The position numbers were made by a program, and so were the translations under genes. This document shows positions 59,410-64,000 of a DNA stretch of 64,000 nt, one piece after another. The stretch covers positions 344,284-408,283 of the forward strand of contig JAKAHC010000002.1 in the NCBI GenBank assembly GCA_021815305.1, given 5' to 3'. The stretch's first letter is position 1; every line of letters begins with the position of its first letter. The notes beneath the pieces are model-generated. The model was not told the origin of the DNA, ran no database searches, and saw only the letters and a list, made by a program, of their open reading frames with translations. This stretch comes from Deltaproteobacteria bacterium. Lineage in GTDB: Bacteria > Desulfobacterota > Deferrimicrobia > Deferrimicrobiales > Deferrimicrobiaceae.

Positions 59410-59440
59410 AACGCACTTTTCCCTTAAAAGTGAAAAAAAT

Positions 59441-59469
59441 ACTATAGGCAACCCCCCATCCGCTGTCAA
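59441..59469 (-). promoter_or_regulatory. Sigma70 promoter of the yceD-rpmF-plsX-fab operon
   Basis: On the minus strand -35 TTGACA (59469-59464), a 17-base spacer and -10 TATAGT (59446-59441, 5 of 6). Transcription would begin near 59434, about 25 bases before the yceD TTG. The gene order downstream is continuous to holA at 42650, so this may be the head of a very long transcript. Confidence 0.85.
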
Positions 59470-59505
59470 TCACCGAGAAGCCCCCGTCCGGTGTATCATT
59501 GAAGC

Positions 59506-60309
59506 ATGGAACGCATCCCCGCCGTGGCCGGCCGGTTCTACCCCGGCTCCCCCTCCGCGCTTTCCCGGGCCGTGGGGGGGATCACCCGGGAGGTCGCGGA
59601 GAAGCTGCCGGCGATCGCGGTGGTTTCCCCGCACGCCGGATACGTATATTCCGGCGCGGTGGCGGGGGAGATCTTCTCCTCCGTTCGGGTCCCCGGGCGC
59701 TCCGTGATCTTCTGCCCGAACCACTCCGGGGCCGGCGATCCTGCCGCCATCGTCTCCAGCGGGACGTGGAAGATGCCCTGGGGGAGCGTCCCGGTGGACG
59801 AGGAACTCGCCGTCCGCATCCGGGCGGCGACCCCTCTCCTGCACGAGGACGCGCAGGCCCACGCAAGGGAGCACTCCCTGGAAGTGCAGCTTCCGTTCCT
59901 CCACCGGTTCCGTCCCGACTTCCGGTTCGTGCCGGTCTGCCTGGCGCAACTCTCCCTGGAGGAGTGCCGGCAACTCGGAGAGGCGGCGGCGGATGCCGTC
60001 CGGGGAGAGCGGGAACCTCCCCTCCTGGTGGCGAGCTCCGACATGTCCCATTACGTTTCCGAAGCCGAGGCGCGCCGCAAGGACGGGCTGGCGATCGACC
60101 GGATGCTGGCGCTCGATCCCGAGGGGCTCTACGGGACGGTCCGCGCGGAGAAAATCTCCATGTGCGGCGTAATCCCGGCCACGGTGGTCCTGTTCGCCGC
60201 GAAGCGGCTTGGCGCGACGCACGCCCGTCTGGTAAAATACGCCACTTCCGGCGAGGTCAGCCGGGATTTCGACCAGGTGGTCGGCTACGCGGGCCTCGCC
60301 TTCCTCTAA
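59506..60309 (+). CDS. MEMO-family protein (AmmeMemoRadiSam system protein B-like)
   Basis: Non-heme metal protein family homologous to human MEMO1. The 267-residue product starts MERIPAVAGRFYPG and keeps the three metal ligands: His43 in SPHAGYVYSG, His73 in PNHSG and Cys220 in SMCGVIP, plus SSDMSHY. Many MEMO genes lie beside AMMECR1 and a radical SAM gene (AmmeMemoRadiSam); neither is here. Divergent from yceD, upstream of gltX. The reaction is unknown. Confidence 0.9.
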   Translation: MERIPAVAGRFYPGSPSALSRAVGGITREVAEKLPAIAVVSPHAGYVYSGAVAGEIFSSVRVPGRSVIFCPNHSGAGDPAAIVSSGTWKMPWGSVPVDEELAVRIRAATPLLHEDAQAHAREHSLEVQLPFLHRFRPDFRFVPVCLAQLSLEECRQLGEAAADAVRGEREPPLLVASSDMSHYVSEAEARRKDGLAIDRMLALDPEGLYGTVRAEKISMCGVIPATVVLFAAKRLGATHARLVKYATSGEVSRDFDQVVGYAGLAFL

Positions 60310-60385
60310 TATCATGGAGCACGCGCTCCCATAGCGTCGCCCGTCGGAATGTTCCCACTACCGCGACAGGAATCGAGGATCCGGC

Positions 60386-61783
60386 ATGCCCGACGTCATC
60401 ACGCGTTTTGCCCCCAGCCCCACCGGCTACCTGCACATCGGCGGCGCCCGCACCGCGCTGTTCAACTGGCTCTACGCGCGGCGCACGGGCGGGAAATTCA
60501 TCCTCCGGATCGAGGACACCGACCTGGTACGGTCGACCCCGGAAGCCGTCCAGGCCATCCTGGACAGCTTGACCTGGCTGGGCATCGCCTGGGACGAGGG
60601 TCCCTACTTCCAGACGGATCGCCTGGAACTGTACCGGAAGGAGGCGGACCGCCTTCTCGCGGAAGGGAAGGCGTACCGGTGCGTCTGCACGAAGGAGGAG
60701 CTGGACGCGCGCCGGGAGGCGATGACGGCGCGCGGGGAAAAGCCTCGGTACGACGGGCGGTGCCGGGATCTCCCCCCGGAGGCCGCGGAGGGGAAGCCGT
60801 TCGTCGTGCGCATCCGCACGCCACTTCAGGGGCAGACGATCGTGCCGGACCTCCTTCGGGGGGACGTCGTGTTCGAGAACTCCGGACTCGACGACCTCGT
60901 GCTGGTCCGGAGCGACGGCACCCCGACGTACAACTTCGTGGTCGTGGTCGACGACGCCTCCATGGGGATCACGCACGTGCTTCGGGGCGACGACCACCTG
61001 AACAACACGCCGAAGCAGATTCTCCTTTACGAGGCGTTGGGCTATTCGCTCCCCCGGTTCGGCCATTTCCCGCTGATCCACGGCATGGAGGGGGGAAAGC
61101 TCTCCAAGCGGCAGGACGACGTGTCGGTGACGGCGTACCGCGACAAGGGGTATCTCCCGGAGGCCATGACGAACTACCTCGTCCGGCTGGGCTGGGGACA
61201 TGGCGACCAGGAGATCTTCTCCGTGGCGGAGATGCAGGCCCATTTCTCCCTCGAGCACGTCGGCAAGTCGCCTTCCAAGTTCAACCTCGAACGGCTCCAG
61301 CACCTGAACGCGCACTACATCAAGGCCGCGGACCCGTTTCGGATCGCGGGGCTCCTTGTCCCCTTCCTCGCGAAACGCGGAATCGCCGCCGAGCCTTCCC
61401 CATGGCTTGTCTCCGTCGTCCGGACGCTGCAGGAACGGGTGCGAACCCTCGAGGAGATGGCCGGAATGGCGGAGTTCTACTTCCGGGAGACGCTGCCCGA
61501 CCCCAAGGCGGCTGCGAAGTTCCTCACGCCGGAGATCGCCCCCGCCCTCGAGGAGATCGCCGGGGAGCTCTCGACCCTGGACCTGTTCTCCTCCTCCGAG
61601 ATGGAGGAAGCGCTTCAACGGGTGGTCGAACGCCGGGGAGGGAACGTAAGGATCCACCAGCCGATCCGTGTCGCCCTCACGGGGAGGACGGCCTCGCCCG
61701 GCCTCTTCGAGGTGATGGAGCTGCTGGGCCGCGACGAGGTGGTCCGGCGGATCGAGGCAGCCGCCCGGCGGATTCGGTCTTGA
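60386..61783 (+). CDS. gltX: Glutamyl-tRNA synthetase
   Basis: Charges tRNA-Glu, and in many bacteria tRNA-Gln as well. The 465-residue class I enzyme has HIGH as SPTGYLHIGGARTA and KLSKRQDD as the KMSKS equivalent. ATG 60386 has GAGG upstream. Directly followed by tRNA-Gln and tRNA-Glu genes, both possible substrates. No GlnRS or GatCAB is in the window. Confidence 0.97.
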   Translation: MPDVITRFAPSPTGYLHIGGARTALFNWLYARRTGGKFILRIEDTDLVRSTPEAVQAILDSLTWLGIAWDEGPYFQTDRLELYRKEADRLLAEGKAYRCVCTKEELDARREAMTARGEKPRYDGRCRDLPPEAAEGKPFVVRIRTPLQGQTIVPDLLRGDVVFENSGLDDLVLVRSDGTPTYNFVVVVDDASMGITHVLRGDDHLNNTPKQILLYEALGYSLPRFGHFPLIHGMEGGKLSKRQDDVSVTAYRDKGYLPEAMTNYLVRLGWGHGDQEIFSVAEMQAHFSLEHVGKSPSKFNLERLQHLNAHYIKAADPFRIAGLLVPFLAKRGIAAEPSPWLVSVVRTLQERVRTLEEMAGMAEFYFRETLPDPKAAAKFLTPEIAPALEEIAGELSTLDLFSSSEMEEALQRVVERRGGNVRIHQPIRVALTGRTASPGLFEVMELLGRDEVVRRIEAAARRIRS

Positions 61784-61807
61784 CGGGAGAAATCGCCTTC
61801 GGATAAT
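61780..61807 (+). promoter_or_regulatory. Sigma70 promoter of the tRNA-Gln/tRNA-Glu unit
   Basis: TTGACG (61780-61785) and GATAAT (61802-61807), each 5 of 6, are 16 bases apart. The -35 overlaps the gltX stop codon. Transcription would begin ~7 bases before tRNA-Gln, so the tRNAs need not depend on gltX read-through. Confidence 0.75.
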
Positions 61808-61820
61808 CTGTTTTTCCCGT

Positions 61821-61894
61821 TGAGGAGTGGTGAAACGGCATCACACCTGGCTCTGGACCAGGTTTTCCAGGTTCGAATCCTGGCTCCTCAGCCA
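61821..61894 (+). tRNA. tRNA-Gln (anticodon CTG)
   Basis: A 74-base cloverleaf folds fully: acceptor TGAGGAG/CTCCTCA, D-stem GTGA/TCAC, anticodon stem CCTGG/CCAGG with loop CTCTGGA (anticodon CTG), T-stem CCAGG/CCTGG with TTCGAAT. Discriminator G and an encoded CCA are present. The first pair is U1-A72, the pair recognised by GatCAB amidotransferase and also usual in GlnRS-dependent tRNA-Gln. Confidence 0.96.
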
Positions 61895-61896
61895 AC

Positions 61897-61972
61897 GGTC
61901 CCATCGTCTAGTGGCCCAGGACACCGCCCTCTCACGGCGAAAACGCGGGTTCGAACCCCGCTGGGACCGCCA
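61897..61972 (+). tRNA. tRNA-Glu (anticodon CTC)
   Basis: A 76-base cloverleaf: acceptor GGTCCCA/TGGGACC, D-stem GTCT/GGAC, anticodon stem CCGCC/GGCGA with loop CTCTCAC (anticodon CTC), T-stem GCGGG/CCCGC with TTCGAAC, and an encoded CCA. The first anticodon-stem pair is a C-A mismatch. It starts 2 bases after tRNA-Gln and has G1-C72, unlike the tRNA-Gln. Confidence 0.96.
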
Positions 61973-61983
61973 AAGTAAATCAA

Positions 61984-62013
61984 GGGGTTACGGAAAACCG
62001 TGGCCCCTTTTTT
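61984..62013 (+). terminator. Intrinsic terminator after the tRNA pair
   Basis: GGGGTTACGG and CCGTGGCCCC form a 10-bp stem with two G-U pairs and an AAAA loop, followed by TTTTTT at 62008-62013. It ends the gltX/tRNA unit, and the base composition changes just beyond it. Confidence 0.85.
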
Positions 62014-62055
62014 CGTTTTGTAACCACTCTGCATCACACGACAGCATCACATCAA

Positions 62056-63399
62056 TTATGAACCATCGGTACTGGAGAGTTCGAGTCTCCACAATACGGG
62101 TGATAGGTCAAGTATCCCGTTCTGTACGAGGGAAACAGGATCCTTGACCCGCTGAACCTTCGGGTGCTTCCCCAGGCATTCCGTTACAAGGAACAACCAG
62201 AACTTCTCGCGCCTCTTTTCAGCAGCCTGCCATTCGGCGGCGGTTAGTTCGATTGAAGGGAACACCTTCCCGCTTGTGCCTTTGACCTCTATTGAGTGTA
62301 GGTTTCCTTGGGCATCCACCATCTCAATATCCCATCCGGGTTTCTCTCCTTCAGATGAGACCCATCGGATATTCTGGTACCCCATTGTTTCCGCTTCTCC
62401 TCGAAGGAGACGGACCACAATCTCCTCCGCCCGGATCCCTATGGCCACCGAGTACTTGGATCGCCGGTAACTTGCCGGAGCCGATTCAGATCCGGCTTTG
62501 GATTCCTTTGGGATTGATCTCGGGCGGGCTCGGGTAGCCATCATTAGAGAAGAGGAATCGACCGCAGACGGGGCAACCTTCTGGATGTCTGCCATCACAA
62601 GTTTCCCCTTGGGATCAATTTCCTCCTCTTCATCACCAATCCCATACTCCGCCATTAGTTTATTGAACGCGACAAGTTCGAGAATCTGGTCTGGATTCAC
62701 GCCACGAGACATCGACCCCTTTATCTTGTTGGAAGGGGTGTGTTCAAGTTCAAGGATTCGATGGTATGTTGCCGCAGAGATGTCCCGGACCATGTCATTC
62801 CATTCGAGGTCGGCAAGGTCCTCCAATCGATTCGCCCCATCCTTCCAGAAAACGGGATTGACGAAGGAACGATAGTCCCGGACCTCAGCAAACCACTTCA
62901 ATGGGCGGCGCAAGGGATCCACCTTCACGTTTTCCGGATCCGAGGTGATTTCGCCGATGACACCGCACCCGATGTATTCCATCTGCCCTCGTTCACCGAC
63001 CCTGAAGTAGACGACGGGACGCCCTGACAGAACTACATCTCGGTACCTGTTCGGAAAGTGAAACCGCTGACCAGCAACGTTTGGGAAGGAAGTCTCCCAG
63101 ATCGGGTTTCCGAGGGCGATTACCATCGGCAACGCCTTATACTTCGCCTTATCGAAGTCCCGGTCGGACACCTCTATGCCGCGCTTCGATAGATATTGGA
63201 TGAATCTCTCTTCCGTTATATTTCTCATCTCCAAGTGCTGAGCGATGAGAGGGTTGGATATTACTTCCTGAAGATCCGAGGGGTCGATCACACCTCGCGC
63301 TTCCCCTCTTTCAATCAAATCGAGAATGATGTCGCGGCGCAGATGGTTCTTCGATACTTTTCGGATTGAGACGTTCGAGTGGTCTTCAGACGAAATCAT
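62056..63399 (-). CDS. DUF3883 (NOV_C) protein with EVE/PUA-like domain, putative nuclease
   Basis: Not a named gene. The 447-residue product (start ATG 63399 chosen; TTG 63432 is possible) has a helical N-terminal part, a domain at ~109-185 (FHFPNRYRDVVLSGRPVVYF, then YIGCGVIGEI) that resembles EVE/PUA-like base-reading domains found in HNH nucleases, and a C-terminal DUF3883 region (~318-408) with Asp357 in GWDIEM and EVK at 371-373, a PD-(D/E)XK-type layout. The base composition is much lower in GC than the rest of the window. It follows the tRNA terminator, so horizontal gain is likely. A defence function is inference. Confidence 0.65.
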   Translation of the reverse strand: MISSEDHSNVSIRKVSKNHLRRDIILDLIERGEARGVIDPSDLQEVISNPLIAQHLEMRNITEERFIQYLSKRGIEVSDRDFDKAKYKALPMVIALGNPIWETSFPNVAGQRFHFPNRYRDVVLSGRPVVYFRVGERGQMEYIGCGVIGEITSDPENVKVDPLRRPLKWFAEVRDYRSFVNPVFWKDGANRLEDLADLEWNDMVRDISAATYHRILELEHTPSNKIKGSMSRGVNPDQILELVAFNKLMAEYGIGDEEEEIDPKGKLVMADIQKVAPSAVDSSSLMMATRARPRSIPKESKAGSESAPASYRRSKYSVAIGIRAEEIVVRLLRGEAETMGYQNIRWVSSEGEKPGWDIEMVDAQGNLHSIEVKGTSGKVFPSIELTAAEWQAAEKRREKFWLFLVTECLGKHPKVQRVKDPVSLVQNGILDLSPVLWRLELSSTDGS

Positions 63400-63773
63400 G
63401 TGGGACCCCGTTTGCACGATATGCGTTAACAATCACAACACATATCCGCACCGAACCATTCGTCCCGCTCTACGATGTGAATCCCCCAGAGTGTATAACG
63501 CAGGAAAGATGCCTTCAATCAAGATTGGACGCCGCCGATAGCACCCTCCCCTGGATACTTCTTGCTCCTCGCTTCGCAGGTCGATATACTTCTTCTCAGC
63601 ATCAAGACGGCCTTGAAGGCCACCAGACGAGCCCTGGCAGGGGCACCGTTGGTTGATCGGAGGATCGCTCCGGTCGATGTGTCCGGGAAACCGGGAAACA
63701 ATCCCTGCCGCTACCGCTACGTCCCTCCCTTCACGGACCGCCTCCTGATGACTCCCGTTCCTGGAGGTGCATC
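63400..63773. other. Non-coding stretch between the DUF3883 gene and the small ORF
   Basis: A 374-base segment with no convincing gene. Short open frames on both strands have no recognisable domain. It holds a weak minus-strand promoter-like pair, TTGATT (63522-63517) and TATACA (63497-63492), with an unusually long 19-base spacer, and a perfect short palindrome GGCCTTGAAGGCC at 63609-63621. A direct repeat CCGGGAAA occurs twice near 63683-63698. No tRNA-end repeat or transposase was found. Confidence 0.4.
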
Positions 63774-63926
63774 ATGCGAGCATCCGACTACAAAAAGATC
63801 ACCGACAAACCAACCGAACTCATTCGGATCACCCTGACAGAGAAGGATGGGACGGAGACCGTTATCGACCTCGATGCGTATTCCGGTGATTCCGGCCGCC
63901 TGTTCCGTTGGAACCCGGCCACCTGA
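63774..63926 (+). CDS. Small ORF with strong ribosome binding site (50 aa)
   Basis: An ATG frame of 50 codons, MRASDYKKITDKPTEL…, ending at TGA 63924-63926. GGAGGTG is 5-6 bases before the ATG, a near-ideal Shine-Dalgarno. The product is small and mildly acidic, has RITLTEKDGTETVIDLD in its middle (a possible beta-hairpin), and no signal or membrane segment. It is not a recognised family. It points away from the DUF3883 gene and could be part of the same accessory insert. Confidence 0.5.
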   Translation: MRASDYKKITDKPTELIRITLTEKDGTETVIDLDAYSGDSGRLFRWNPAT

Positions 63927-64000
63927 TCCGGCGGATGCCGGCCGCCTTCCGGAGCGAAGCGACGCTGGCGGTTATGGTTTTCGCATAGTGGCCGGGATCA

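Noticed and set aside
63366..63701. Short open frames on both strands around 63.5 kb
   Set aside because: No ribosome binding site of quality, no domain and no support from composition.
1..64000. CRISPR arrays, rRNA genes and transposons
   Set aside because: No regularly spaced repeats, no rRNA-like stretch and no transposase or inverted-repeat ends were seen.

Overview
The window is GC-rich chromosomal DNA from a Gram-negative bacterium. It encodes a lipid A, heptose and Kdo pathway, BamA/Skp, the Lol and Lpt envelope systems, and undecorated C-type ribosomal proteins. The gene order yicC-gmk-rpoZ-rel-ridA-rpmB, the DUF4416, DUF3108 and DUF4388 genes, kinase-only HldA, and the plsX-fab-rib block suggest a member of the former Deltaproteobacteria (Desulfobacterota/Desulfuromonadia-like). 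This placement is an inference from content and synteny. Hand counts give about two thirds GC in a typical coding line and about 47% in one line near 62.6 kb, so the last 2 kb differ from the rest.

Layout. 1-6.8 kb: the end of a secreted cyclophilin, a tolC-macA-macB(ATPase)-macB(permease) export operon, a DUF3047 protein and a CinA-like protein. 6.9-10.1 kb: purM-purN, a DUF218 membrane protein, rpmB, ridA and an 82-residue unknown. 10.3-40.8 kb: about 30 kb of genes all on the minus strand, tightly packed and often joined by 4-base stop/start overlaps. In transcription order these are a TPR/zinc-ribbon membrane protein, a DUF4388 protein, phoH, an HD phosphohydrolase, ybeY, lnt, prfB, lysS, lolC, lolD, bamA, skp, lpxD, fabZ, lpxA, lpxB, msbA, waaA, lpxK, lpxL, gmhB, a DUF3108 lipoprotein, a Trm112-like protein, hldA, DUF4416, yicC, gmk, rpoZ and rel. 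40.8-42.6 kb: mazG and rpsT on the plus strand and ogt on the minus strand. 42.6-59.4 kb: a second minus-strand run that starts at an almost perfect sigma70 promoter: yceD, rpmF, plsX, fabH, fabD, fabG, acpP, fabF, rpiB-glyA in one frame, comEB, nrdR, ribD, ribE, ribBA, ribH, nusB, leuS, lptE and holA. 59.5-62.0 kb, plus strand: a MEMO-family protein, gltX, tRNA-Gln(CTG), tRNA-Glu(CTC) and an intrinsic terminator. 62.0-64.0 kb: a low-GC segment with a DUF3883 nuclease-like gene, a non-coding stretch and a 50-codon ORF.

How the genes work together. Most of the window is housekeeping: outer-membrane biogenesis (acylation, core sugars, MsbA flipping, Lpt/Lol/Bam machinery), fatty acid initiation feeding lipid A and phospholipid, riboflavin synthesis, ppGpp control and translation. 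Nothing in it is clearly a new multi-gene system. The observations most worth following are the in-frame rpiB-glyA junction, the foreign-looking DUF3883 segment beside tRNA-Glu, a cluster of DnaA-box-like sites between mazG and ogt, the HD phosphohydrolase that lacks its usual extracellular domain, and the DUF4388/TPR zinc-ribbon gene pair of unknown function.
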